Positions 47,525-60,566 of a stretch of DNA of 64,000 bases are shown one piece after another. Source of the DNA: Brugia malayi (Eukaryota; Nematoda; Chromadorea; Rhabditida; Onchocercidae); contig NW_025062477.1 of NCBI RefSeq assembly GCF_000002995.4, forward strand, positions 7,226,649 through 7,290,648, given 5' to 3'. Each line of letters begins with the position of its first letter. The first letter of the stretch is position 1. Both the position numbers and the translations under genes were made by a program. The notes under the pieces are model-generated. The model did not search any database. It saw only the letters and a list, made by a program, of their open reading frames with translations, and had not been told where the DNA came from.

Positions 47525-50463
47525 ATGGCGATAAGATTATCTGCGGGAGGTGCATCTGAGAGAGAAGTTATGCTGAAAAAAGAAAGAAAAGGTGTAAATT
47601 AGAATGATCTTCCTATTATCAAGAGTAATTAATTAATTGTTGTTGAAGTTAATGAACTGATTTGAACGATTCTTCCTGTTCCAAATCATTTTTATCAGTT
47701 TTAGTTTCTTCCTTTTTAGACAGGAAAAAGATTGCACGTGAGAAAAAGTTGCAAAAGAATGGCAGTGATGATGAGAAAGCAGTACAGCAGCAAATACCAA
47801 CCATAGAAGCAAAAAGTGCTAATGCAAATGAGAAAATAACAAGTACTGCTGTGGCCAGTGATAACAAAGCCGCCGCAAACGTGTAGCGTGTATTACACTT
47901 CACTCTTCTATTATTCTAGTCTTTAAGTGATTTAGTATCGTAACATGAACTTGATAATACAATAGATTCCTGCGCTTTTGGATTATTATCTGAAATATCT
48001 AACATAGGTCACTCAAGTCATTTCGTATAGTTAACTCCTTAATAGCCTCAATTTGTTTAGATCAACAGGATTACCACGTGATTTGCTTGTTGAACGTGAA
48101 CAAAGTGGACGAATACAATCTTTGAGAAAATTCATCTATCATCATGGTTATCTATGTAATCGTACAGTAACTGCATGGAGTATGTTATTATGATAACTTA
48201 TCATATTGACAAAAAATATTTATGAAGATATGAACAGAAACGGAGATAGGTTGGTCATTGCTGAAAATTGAAAGTTTTCATAGTGGTGACCTTGAGAATG
48301 CTGATAATAATAATGATAAATGATAACGACAATAATATTCAGTTATTACGATCTCATATTTGCTATGCATATACATTTTTCTTGCGTTACTAGTGACTAC
48401 GGGCATATATATGTTGTTATACACTACCCGAGATGCACCAGTGTACTACGGCGAGACTACTTTCATTGGTGGTATTCCAGGTGTTATTATCAGTTATTTC
48501 TTAAAAAGACTTGTAATCCGTTGAGACTTGGAAAAGTCATTGGAATTTGCAAAATTGTTTTTTTTTTTCTACTAATTTCTAAGGTTGAATTAAAGCTATA
48601 ATTAATAATTATGTCTCCAACTTAAAAAGTATATATATGTGTATGGTACTTCATTCAGGGATTGGTTTTGAACCCCGAAAGCGAAGTATGAAAAAAGAGC
48701 AAAATATTTTTAGATGGAATATTGATGATCCAACATCATATGCTTTTTATGTGCGAAGGCTGCGGAGAATTCTGTATGGTAAGTCACAGCACCAAATGAA
48801 TTTACAGCTCACTTTATTATCTGTCAAAATTTAGAATATGCGAAGATGGAGATAATACCCAGCAAATTCAAAATAGATTGCAAGAAAACAGTTGTACCGT
48901 ACGTGGGTGGAAAACCTGTAAAGCATTTCTGCAAAATAGAAGCAACCAATACGGACGAGAATTACGGTTATGGTGATTGTGCTTTAAGCAAGAAAGTTTT
49001 TGTTTTGCACTTCTGCTTGTATAAGACAAAGGTCAAAGATCATCCCATATCTACTTTATATATTTTGAACAATGTTGAGCAATGGTGAAACAAATATCTT
49101 AGAAATTTTCGAATAATAAAATAAAACCATATGCAGTGGCTAACTAACTTTAGAAGATGAGTTTATCATAAGTCTGATCTTAAATGATAACTTTGAAGTA
49201 ATGTATGTGATCAACATTCAAAACACAGCTACTGCACTAAAATTGCCAGCAATTTTGATGAGATTGAGATTTCTTTTTTTTATTTAATAACTTAAATTTT
49301 CTAGGAAAACTAGGTTTGGATATGATATTGGTACACTTTGTGTTATGCTGCGCATAAATAAGGTATGCTTTGCTTGAGTTTAATATGTTACTTTATATAT
49401 AACTTTTAGAATCGTTATCGGTGAGAAACTACAATAAAATGACCAATTAGTTGTCAATTGTCGAAGCTGTTTGCTTGAGATTAGAAGTAATAGATTGTAA
49501 ATTCAACAAACAACATGATAAATCTGATATTACAAGATTTCTTCCTAAAAGCTTCACGAACGGAAGCTTCATGTCTTGTAGTTTTGCATTTTGACTCTGA
49601 TAGTAATCGCATTTCAAACTATTTTCATAAAAGATCTTCTATAATACAAAAAATTGTTTGCCATCCATCCAAACCAACACTCTTCAATACTTAATTACTT
49701 ATGCTTTAGTTATTTGGTTATTATCCAGAAAGTCCAACATATGACTTGTTTGCTAACAGTTCGCTAGATTTTGAAGCATATAAAATATGTGACCAAGTAG
49801 CGAATGTAACAGCTTGCTGCAACGATGACCGAATGTTGTTCCAGTGTTCTGTCATGGTACCACTTTTTAAGATTTTGATTAAACCTAAAGTTTCAACATT
49901 TCCATTATCGTTTCTTATTATTTATCATTAAAAAAAATATTTTCTTGTAAGAACTACTTCTGCACGCCTTGCAAAGTTTGAAATCATTACCTATGTCGTT
50001 GTCAGTTACTCTTACAAATTGCTATAATTAACTTGCTACTTTAATTAATTTGTCCAAATAGCAAGCAGCAAGCAGTGTAATTAAAAATGCTTCTTAGCTT
50101 TTATGTAAGCTTAAGATAGTTCCGAGACGGATATAAGTTTAAGGATATATTTTAAAAAAGATAATAAATTAATGCAGATTTCATCATTTCCTTCATATGT
50201 AAGATAATATACAGAAGAACGAACAATATTATTAATTACTTTTCAACTAAAATTAATTTGATGATTTCAAGGAAGGAAATACAAATGTAACTATAGTACA
50301 ATATCCAAAATTTGGTTATCCCTATTGCTTCTATCCGTTCAATAATCAAGACGGTTATATGCAACCATTTGTCATGATCCAATTGTTCAACTTGATACCG
50401 AATAAGAGAGTAATATTTTGTCGGGATAAGTTAAATTTCATATTTCCTGCCAAAAGAAATTGA
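47525..50463 (+). CDS. Na+/K+-ATPase beta subunit
   Basis: Nine exons: 47525-47591, 47720-47882, 48061-48179, 48343-48480, 48659-48778, 48835-49018, 49305-49362, 49710-49856 and 50272-50463, giving 395 aa. It is a type II membrane protein. A charged cytosolic N-terminus (residues about 1-95, including KKERKDRKKIAREKK) precedes one membrane segment (ISYLLCIYIFLALLVTTGIY). The Cys-rich ectodomain has the family segment FGYDIGTLCVMLRINK, equivalent to FGYxxGKPCVxxKLNR, and DGYMQPFVMIQLFNL near the C-terminus, equivalent to YLQPLLAVQFTNL. The beta subunit chaperones the alpha subunit to the plasma membrane. The exon 6 donor (GTATAA at 49019) is the only phase-2 choice found, so this junction is the weakest part; a small missed exon is possible. 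The start at 47525 is supported by exact phase matching to exon 2. Confidence 0.88.
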
Positions 50464-52594
50464 AGTTGGGAGATTGGAACTTGTATAATTATATACAAAA
50501 CGTCAGTAAATCAATTAAAAATGTCAAATTTTTTCTGATTTTCATTTTTTTTTCTTATTCTGGAGTATCAATAATTCTTGGAAAATGCATTAATAAAGTT
50601 GAAATTTGCTACAGACTGGAATTCAATGTGTGCCAACAGCACCGGACCTTCAGGCAAGATCACTCATATTATGGTTTGAAATTACATCAAAAAGAAAAAA
50701 TTAAATATATGCAAAATTGACTGTTGTATTTTCGATATATAAAAATTTCGATTAAGAGAAAAGAATACAATTAATCTAGTAATTCATATTTTCATCGTAC
50801 ATTATCTTATTACCTAAATTATAATATGATCTCAGGACTGATTTAACATTTCATTGAAAAATTCTATCAGCTAATAATATTCAATTTCTTTAGCGACATT
50901 ATACAATAGCTCCTACATTGTTTATAACATTTCAAAATTCCAGTAAAGCTCCCATTGCCGTTATCTCTGAAATTAAGAGAGGTGACAATTAAAATAATAA
51001 AATTGAAGAAGAAGAACACGCAAAAACTTTCAACAATTCTTATTCTGACGGACATTACATAGAAATGGCTGAAGAGCACACGGAAAATGAAGCAGTTGTC
51101 TGATATTTCCTTTCTATCAGATCTGTATTATTCACAAAATTAGAAATTTTCAATTGAATTTTTTCCCTTTGCTTTATTAAAATCCCATCCTTGGTATATC
51201 AAATTAAAAATCCGAATTTGCCATATCAAATTAAAAATTAGTGTAATTGGAGAAGTGCATAGTGTGTAGCTCATCATCCAGTTCACGTGAGAGTTATTAG
51301 TTAATTTCAAGTTTAAAAAAATGCCATACTTTTATTTAAAAATTTATCTCAATTCAATTTTTCATTACAATTTTTGGACCTGAATCTGAATCAGTAGAAT
51401 TTTAATTTGTTTGACCTGAAAATTTCAAATTGCTCAGACAGTACCCTAATTGCTGTATATATCACTGTGATAGATTAATCTGAATATATTTACTTACACA
51501 CTTTGACAATTTGCTCTCATTCTTGAATATGCTATGTTTAAAATTCAAATTTTATACATTCATCAAAAAATCAATGAAACTTCAATATCTTCTTTCCTTT
51601 TTTATGTATATACAGTAAGAAATGTGTCCTATTAATTCTCTTTACTTTTCACTTTGACAGCAATGTAGCAATGAGAGTGTAAATTAGCTTGTCGAGCGCT
51701 AACAATCATTAATCGCTTATCTATTCGTTTTTACCTTTTTCATTTTTTTTTTTTCCATTAAGAAAGTGAGAAGAAAATCAAGCTGCGCTAATTAATAATC
51801 TGAGCTAATTGCACTAAAACTTGGAACTTAAATAGCTGTTGGGCCAACTTCATCTGAAGGTATGCCGAAGAAAAGTAATGTTACTAACATGTAATAACGC
51901 AGCTCAATGTCTTCTACAAATTCCAATAATTTGTAGAAAGTGGGAAGTAATAAAATCCGCTGCATAAATAAATCAATCTCATTTTAATTTTTTGATAAAT
52001 TCAAATCATTTCTAAGTGCGGTTCTACGGGTACTAGTAGTACTCTATTCTCATGGTTCTCAAAAATTGTAAACAGAGTTATATGTCATTTAAAAAACATT
52101 GGATGATTTTAACTTATATAACTCTTTAAGCTTTCAATGTATTTTGAAAATGTGCTTGCCATTTTGAAATTTACTCTAACTCATAAGTAAGAACTGTTGC
52201 TATGATAAAGTTAGTGAAAAGATATATGATCTTTCGTAAGCAGCAAAACTGACAAGAACTTAGAATCATTACTATACTGTGCATAGAAATGTTGTAAGAA
52301 GAGAACTTTATCATGAAGTGTACAGTTTGATAATTCAAGTTAAGATATCAAAAGAAAGAAAAAGAAGAAAAAGACTTCCTTCATTGAATTAATACCCGTA
52401 ATGATACTGATAATATAACGAATCGTAGATCCTTAACCTAAAAAAAGGTTATCGGTCAGTCCTCTTTCTTTAGTAAAAATAAAGCCATCTTTACAATTAA
52501 TTGCAAAGTTTAAAAGAAATTTTGAAGGGACTTAATAGCAACAAGCATACTCATAAGAAGATCAAATTGAAATCAATTTAAATCTGCACCGACC
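50464..52594. other. Convergent intergenic region, Na,K-ATPase beta / gbb-2
   Basis: About 2.1 kb with 3' UTRs expected at both ends and no coding motif. A short direct repeat, ATATCAAATTAAAAAT, occurs twice at about 51197-51238. Confidence 0.45.
50592..50597 (+). terminator. Na,K-ATPase beta polyadenylation signal candidate
   Basis: AATAAA about 130 bp after the stop codon. Confidence 0.4.
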
Positions 52595-55500
52595 CTAGTC
52601 ACTTGGTGACGTAATTGTATCGTCGTCCTCTAGCTCTCCAAGTTGTCTCAACTGCTCTTGCAATTCCCATAATATACTAGTCTTCTAAAAAAGGTTTTGT
52701 TCTCTTAAAAGATAATCGTCTAAGTGATATGAAAAGAGTGCTTGTATTTAAAAAGATTATATTAAACAAATTTTCCTTCAAATAATTGTCACATAATAAA
52801 GAAGGAAAGAGTGCAAAAATCATAATAACAGTAATCAAAATTTGAAACTTAATTGTTGCAAGTCAAATCATCATAAAATTTTTGTAGCGCTTTTTATCAG
52901 ATGCATTTACCTGAAGTAAATATCGATGTAATAATATATTCTCTTCTTCCAAACGTTGTAAGTGCTCTCGCCTAAAGATATTTGTTGCGCTAAAAACATC
53001 TCATTGAAAAGTGGAAATAAATTGTAAGATAGATTGAATAGACTGAAATAAAAGTTAAATTGGTCGAAGTTACAGTTATTCAGCGGAACCGAAAGTTTTA
53101 ATTGTGTCTTAGTTAAGCGGTTGAAATTATTATCGCTTCCATGAATACAATGATACATTTTCAAGAGGTCAATATTAGTGAAATTACTGATTGATATTGC
53201 AATTGCTGAGCGATTTTGGTAGAGTTAGAAAAAAAATTGGTTTTATCCTTATAAAACAATCTTGAACATTCTAACGTTTAGTAAAAAATAAACAATTTAC
53301 TCATTGTGTTGTGAAGTTTGCTGTGATTCTGATCTTCCAAGAGTAGATTTTACTAGACCACGTCGATAACGTAACTCAGTGCCTTGAGGATTTCGTAGAA
53401 GTTCCACAATCTAAAATGCCGGAAATTATTGTTTACTTAAATGTCACTGTTAATTAATTATTTTTGTTTTTAGTTTCACCAGTAAAAAATTGATTCACTC
53501 AAAAACGACATCAAAGCAATTATTACATCAATCCTCAAAGTCACAAATAGGAAATTAGAATTAGTATAATTTTGCCCTTGAAATTTCTCGCTGGCACTGT
53601 CAAATAGTAAAAGTAATGGCTTCTAAAATTTTTTAATTAAAGCGAACCAAAGAAAAAGTATTCCGAAAACAATATTTTGGAAAAATTTTAACTTACCTTT
53701 GGGACAAAAACAAGGCAAAGAATCAAAGTTGTACAAAATATAATAAAAAGACTTCCCAGTATATGCGCTTCATTTACTCGATCCTAAAATTAAGTTATCA
53801 TTCATGAAATAAAGGTCGGTTTTTATCAATAATAGAATTAGTCATCATGTACTGCAAAAACTGCTACAATTTAAAACGTAAGAAACAATGTGATATGATG
53901 TGATCGATCAACCTTTCAGCTTGCGATAAAATTAACCTTCAATATGTACACAAGCGGAAGACCAAGTAAGCATGTTACGACAACACTATAAACAGACATT
54001 CCTATATATTTACTGTCGTTTAATGCTGGTACATTTACACGTCTCGTTTCCCACGCCAGAAAACAGCCAAGTAACTAAAAGTTAACATTTATTTAAATAA
54101 TCCTTATTTAAATTCAAGAAAATTTCATTGAAATTAAATGGGAATAAAATAAAGGCTAAAAAAGCAAATTAAATGAAATGATTAACCCACCATAAGAAGG
54201 CCTTTAATACCCAATATGATAGCTTCAAAAATGACGCTATTATCACTTCTACAACGCTCGATTTCTGGTGCTATCATCTTGTTATCTGAATACTGCAAAG
54301 ATATGTATTATTATGGCCATCTTTTCACATTATTCAAAATGCGAATATCATAATTTATATCGCTATGTATGCATTCGTTCCAACCTAATTTTGACGTGTC
54401 ACCTATGGCGATTGGAAGTTAAAGGTCTTTTTTGTTTTAATTTGAATAAGGCTGACTAGTTTTGTGACAGTAATATATTGTGGACTTACAAATATAGCTA
54501 ACTGGTTGACATGAAATGTGAAAGGTGAAATACGAGCCCATAAGGCTAATGAAACCAAATCAACGAGAACAATGAAGCCGACCAACATAAATAATTTATA
54601 ATCTTTAATTGCTTTCTTGTTCATACGAATATTTTTGAAAATCAAATGAACTCGCCAAGTCTTTGAGAACATTGATCCGAAAGCTAGTGTAAAACCAAGG
54701 CTTAGTACCCATGTTTTTACCTGGAATATAATAGTTACTTCCTTACTATAAGGTAGTTTTAATTTACGAATAGAATACTTCTACGAATGAAAACGATTTT
54801 GTTAAACAAGACATTTTTTTTTTTTCTTATCAGTTCTTAAAACTAGCTGGAAGAGAAGAGTGGGTGGATGGGAAAAAAAATTAGGAGACGATCAATTTGC
54901 TGCAATATTTTGTGTAACGCATTCGTCTTTGCATTCAAACACTTCGTTTGAAGAGGTCAAGTCAAGAAATTTTCATCGACTCGACACTTATTTTAAAAAG
55001 TATGAAAAGTATTGTCTGGTATCTTCGGTTGAATGAAAAGGCAGAGTTGATAAGAGTAATTAGCATACGTAACAAAGTGTAACAAAAGTGTCCGGTGAAA
55101 CGAAACGTGTATCGAAGCCAAGTAGAATTACGCTGATATAAGTGCAAATGGAACCTGCTATGATTAGATTGTTCATATTTGGTGATGACATCTTGATATA
55201 TCTGTAAAAAAAGTAATAAATTATTCGTTACATTCATGATATACAATTTAATGCTGCACGTTACACGAGAATTTCATTAATATGAAACGTGTATGAGTAA
55301 CGTAAGAGTTATTCAAATTCTTAATTTTATACTAAAATATTTCCAAATGAGTTCAGATGTTTGAATTTTTGTTCCTTTCAGGAGTTGCAACGTTTAGCAA
55401 CAAACATTGCAGGAAATAAAATAATGATTTTTCCTCATGTCTTAAACGTTTGGCTTACCGATGATTTTGATATCTGATATTAATGATGAGAAAGAAAACT

Positions 55501-58500
55501 GCAATTGCTACACCGATAATAGCAAGTAATGATAAGAAGATGAACAACACGAATGATATATATTGTCGTTCACGTACAACAACTGTTGCATCTAACGGTG
55601 GTGTCCAATCTGAAAACTTTACGTAAAGACAATTTAATTATTATCATAAATACTTCTACAAAATTTCATATCGAAAAAAAACTTATAAATCCTAGAAAAA
55701 TATGATCAATTATTTTTTTAATGCAAACTTTGCCAAACCTATAACTTGCTCTTTCTTCATTTTACTTAAACAACTTTTCAGTACCTCGAAGAGCAGGATT
55801 GAGTGTTAGGACAGCTTTTGTACCATCATATATGCCAGCAATCATGTACGAACCATTTCGCCATTGCAAAATTTCAACTAATCCAAGTCGTTCGTTATTT
55901 TCAAATCGAACTGGTCCCTGTCAGATGGAATGCTAATAATGACAAAAGAAAGGAATGCAAAATTCATTCTATTGTTTCACATGAAAACGTGAATATGTAT
56001 AAACTAAGATCACTGGTATAACACATATACGTTAAAATAAAGAACGTTTATTTGCTCAAAATGAAAATACAATTGGTGTAATTATAGAAAGGAATTTGCT
56101 GTCATGTCATGCAATCAAAGTGTGAAGTGGACAATGGCTACCAGTCATTTATAAATTCGAAGAAAAGTAGTTGTCTACGTACAGTGACCCCAATAAATGA
56201 AGTGCTGCTGATAGCTTGAAGTAATTCGACACTAAGTTTAGTCCAATCCTCTGTATCGCTCACGTTTGGTATCCAAGTTATTCCATCACGTTGTTGATGA
56301 AGTTGTGCTACGTGTTCAATAGCTAAAGAAAGTGTCCAGAGGCCATCGTACACGTATCCTTTGAAAACACTTTCCGGTGATGATCCTTGTCTATCATCAA
56401 GCTCCGTTCGAATTGCTGATACCGTCTGTTATAATACTTTCATTTATTTTGTTAATTAATTTGTTTACTTCAATAAGCAGTCACAGACAGTAAGACGCAT
56501 TTATTTACTCCAATTAGTTCAAAAACTTCGGATCCAATCTGGTATCCAAGTGATTGTATCACGTTATTGATGAAGTTGTGTTGTGCTATGTGTTTAATAG
56601 CTAAAGAAAGTGTCCAAAGGTGTTTCATTTGTCGCTTTTTGCTAAAACTGCTGGAAATGCCTATGATACTGATCTAATAATCTAAAATGAACTAACTTTA
56701 TTGGCAATGGTAAGTCGAGCAAGCCTTTGTGAGTAGGGTGAAAATTCAACCGCAAAGTGACCTTCGATTACCTTTGCCAGTTCTTCTACTGTACAGCTGA
56801 CCCCGGATGCATTACGCCACCAATCACCTAAACACCAACCTTTCCCACATTTAACATCCATTTCTGAACTGTGCCAGAACTTACAACGTTAGACTACAAT
56901 TGTATTTAAACATTCAGTATGCAATCGATGTTGAACAGAACCAAGCGGATCTTTAATTATTTACTGTATTTACTCACTAGTTAAACTTTATAAAAACATG
57001 AAATTGAAAGAAATCATGGTAGCGTATGTTTTATATTCTTGAGAAATGTGTCACATTTTAAATTCGTAAATAAGCATCTGTGACAGGTTAAGTCTAGTAT
57101 CAGCAGCAATAGCAGTAATTCCAGTCTCAAAGTAAATGTCGTCATTGATGCGATTAAACAGCTCATAGATGGATTTAAATTCAGCACCTGGTATTATCCA
57201 TTGGATAAAAGCTGAACTCTTAAACTAGTGTTATCAGTCGTCACCTTGATTGATTGCTGGCTCATCTTGGCTAGTAAGTTCATCTTGCAAATCTTTTTTT
57301 GTACGAAGCAACTCATTGCTTGTCTCATTTCACTGTTTGATTAAATAAATGGCAATTACTTGGATGTATTCCAAATTTTACTGAGTTATTTTCTGCCTTT
57401 ATTCTTTTGTTCGTAACTATTGATTTTCTGTAAATTAGGTAAGAATTTTTGAAGAGGGCGTGAACACTTGCAATTAAGGTTGTGACTAGTCCTCAGAGAA
57501 TGTTAGCATTTGCATTGTGATTACACGTAAATTCTAAATACACGTAAAATATATATATATGATTATAGTTACGCTAACATGTGTGTTAATATATAGCGTG
57601 CAGATGACTTAACCTTGCGTGAAACTTAAAAGACTTACTTTTATGATAACCAGGTAATATCCACGCATAATTTTCACCATAGATACCATTTTGGTAAGCT
57701 TCACATAATATTCGCACAGCTAATGATTCTTCAAAATCACCGATGAGAATTCGAGCGTCACGTTTCTGAACAATGAAATATCCAAATTTCAAAATTTCCT
57801 ATCTAAATATCTGATTGTAAGCTATGTTCTACATTTCAACATCGCTAAATCAATGTCTCAAAATCATTGTCAAAAAAAAAAAAATTGATTGCATACAGTT
57901 TATTAATCTAGTTTAGACCTCGAAAATGGATGCATCTTACTTCTCAATTTTCATTTGCTCAAGCAGTCAGTCATGAGTGTTACATCAAAGAAAAAATGTC
58001 ATTTTTTGAATCAATGAAAATTAAAACCTTTAATTCATTAAGTTCATAACCGATATTTTGAATTTCATCATGTGTGATTCCAGCAGTATATATCACTCGG
58101 ATACCAAATCCATGCTCTAGTCGCGTTGTTAATGATTCATGTGGCTTTAAAGTAAATTATAGATCATTTAAGACTTTCTTAGCTGCTAAGAAAGATTGAG
58201 AGTTTTTAGATGGAAAAGAGATTGTAATCGAGCGCTTAGAGTGTATATATGGGATTGGAAAGGTATTGGACATCTCTGAAAGATGAAAAAAATAGATCAA
58301 AAGAACTTCCAAAAAAAAAAGAAAAAAAATGAAAGAGAATTATATCTCAATACGTTATTTACTCCGATATCTCTAGTCTAGTGGCAAATGTGATTAGCAA
58401 GACTTAACATTGTGATTTATGGCTGTCAATTCATTTCGTCCATTTGGTAAATTGTATCGTTAAAATTAGCTTATTTCAATTAATTTTCATTATTTTCTCA

Positions 58501-60566
58501 ACATTAATCAAGTTTAGAATTAAATTTGATAAGTTTCCGTAATTTTGAATTCATTAAATAGTTATCGCTTTATCTAACTTTGTATTTTCCACTTACAAGT
58601 GCGAAACGTGGATCATCGCTTTGTTTTAGTGTACCAACACGTGTCCAATTAAATTGAAAAATTAGATGACATCGTGCTAAATTAGAATTCTGATATCCTG
58701 GTACCATTCGAAAAAACGTTGGATACATCTAGAATTTCAATGTACTAATATAAAAATCAACTTAAACAAGCGTTACTGCTTGTCATCATAGCTTCCTATT
58801 CTAATAAGTCAAAAAGCAAATATTTTGCTTCAAAAACAATTTTTTAAGCAAATTTCAAGAATCTACCAAAGACTGCGAGCACAAATATCAAACGAGATTA
58901 AACTAGTTCAGAATGATGCCTTTTGAGAGTATTATGTTTCATCAGCATTAGTAGCTGCATTATCGAAAGAAATAAATTTTCATTTGATTAAATGAGCCAT
59001 TAAAATTGTCTTTGAAAATGTTCGTGGAAGCAATTTCATTAGTTAAGAAGAAACAAAAAAGTAAGTCACTTCTATAATTACTTCTATAATCTGTTGCTAT
59101 AAATTTGCATTTTTAATCTGAAACTCCAAAGTGCTTTCAGATAAGTTGAAAATGCTTATTGCATTAGTTTTTGTTTTCAGTTGAATTATAAGTGGAACAA
59201 CATAATTACAATTTCATTTAAAATCTCTTCGATCATTTAATTTGCTGTTTTGCTAACAAATTAAAAAAGAGTATTACTGCTAATTTATTGCTTGATATCA
59301 GATCAGGACGGATCTGTTTAGGTGATTGGTAAGAACAATATGATTATCGAAAGTTAAGCATTTATTTTTAAACTGCTAAAATCCAACCGCCTGAGCATCT
59401 GCTGTGGCAAATTTTGCGTGTATTTCTGCATACGACAAATGTAAAATATGCCAATACTTAGATGCCATAGCGACAACTTCGTTGACATTCGTGCATGCAT
59501 CACCAAAAAGCGCAAATGGTCGCGGACGTGCATTCATTAGCTCGAACAATGCTTTCATTCCGAACGATGTTTTGCACTACAATTTAGAAAAATTCAGTGC
59601 ATATAAGTTAGAAAGTAATTGATTGGCTCTGAAATTATTCATAAAATTCAAAGTTAACTTTGAAAAATACTTTGGAATAGGTCGTTCTTCAAGTTTTCAC
59701 TATTAAATTATGGAATGAAGGGATGAAGGACTCGAGAGTAACTCTCGAGTAGAGAAAAAAGTGGAGAAGAAAGTTTCAATGTAATTCGGAAATTTGAATT
59801 CTGGTTTTCAGACTTTTTTACACTATAAAGCTTTTAACTTTTGAAAATTCTATTTTTGCGCTGAAAAATTGAATTCTACATCGAAAAATGAAATTTTGTG
59901 AAAAATAAATGGATAAATTCAATTGATTTACTCTTTGAAAACTAAACATTTCAATCGTTTTTAATTTTTATTTAGTTGAAATAACCGAACACTTCCATTC
60001 CTATGAACAATTTGAAGTAAAGCTAAAGAGGAAGAGAACTGAAATGAGTTGAATTGATTACTACAATTTGTCATTACATCACTTTAATTGACTTTTGAAA
60101 TTCCCGAAAATACTTCCTTTGAAGTAATGGGCAATGTTCTTTTATAAATTGATGGAAAAGACAAATCAGATAAAATTTCTTCAAAAATAACTAAACCAGA
60201 TTCAAAAATTTATTTTAGCGGATATAATTTTTGAATTAAAATTGAAAAATATTCGAAATCGATTGACCGTTGGCAAAAAGAACTATGACAACATCAATAA
60301 ATCAATGACATTGAGAAAAACAAGTATCAGGAAACCTCGGTATCCTTGAAATGCAATTTCAAATAGTAGTCGTTCAGGATGCAGGACTGATTGTGGATGT
60401 GTTCCAGGGCTATGTTAACAGCAGGCTCCAATACTCGTTTGTATTGATATGGCAAGAAGACGCCGATTGTTAACGGTATTCGATTCACGCGACGTAATCT
60501 CTGGCAGTCTTGGCTATAGCCAAACCATATTTGCGCCATTAGTAATGGGCATATTAAGCAATGCAT
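52595..60566 (-). CDS. gbb-2: GABA-B receptor subunit 2 (class C GPCR)
   Basis: Seventeen exons join in phase on the minus strand, giving 801 aa: 60566-60336, 59576-59388, 58728-58597, 58144-58028, 57765-57639, 56827-56697, 56425-56183, 55917-55785, 55609-55459, 55201-55069, 54720-54490, 54292-54191, 54074-53937, 53783-53697, 53410-53301, 52971-52911 and 52684-52595. A signal peptide ([18 protein letters not shown]) precedes a Venus-flytrap domain with [25 protein letters not shown] and [16 protein letters not shown]. Seven membrane segments follow, including [37 protein letters not shown] and [14 protein letters not shown], which resemble the GBB2 type more than GBB1. The last two exons encode a heptad coiled coil ([16 protein letters not shown], then [14 protein letters not shown]), the segment that pairs with GBB1. 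In the family, subunit 2 carries the G-protein coupling. No broken exon seen. Confidence 0.95.
56541..56620 (-). pseudogene. gbb-2: Decayed duplicate of part of gbb-2 exon 7, in intron 6
   Basis: This stretch matches exon 7 at 56268-56342 at most positions: both start GGTATCCAAG on the plus strand and share GATGAAGTTGTG and AATAGCTAAAGAAAGTGTCC. The copy carries a 5-bp insertion (an extra TTGTG) that breaks the frame, plus scattered substitutions. It lies within intron 6 in the same orientation, about 270 bp from the parent, so it is a partial tandem duplication that has decayed. Confidence 0.85.
57079..57331 (-). pseudogene. Coding-like stretch in gbb-2 intron 5, with in-frame stops
   Basis: On the gene's own strand, one frame reads [20 protein letters not shown], then three stop codons within a dozen bases near 57228-57240, then [20 protein letters not shown] and onwards to [14 protein letters not shown]. 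The composition is unlike the surrounding AT-rich intron. WIIPG recalls the WILPG of the adjacent gbb-2 exon 5 (57765-57639), so an old exon copy is possible, but similarity beyond that is not evident. It could also be a fragment of an unrelated gene. Confidence 0.35.
59730..59750. repeat. Near-perfect 21-bp palindrome in gbb-2 intron 1
   Basis: ACTCGAGAGT, one A, then ACTCTCGAGT: 10-bp arms with a single-base spacer, containing two CTCGAG sites. Confidence 0.85.

Noticed and set aside
47649..47903. 84-codon minus-strand frame with Ala/Leu/Phe-rich, membrane-like sequence
   Set aside because: It is the complement of Na,K-ATPase beta exon 2, whose phases match exons 1 and 3 exactly.
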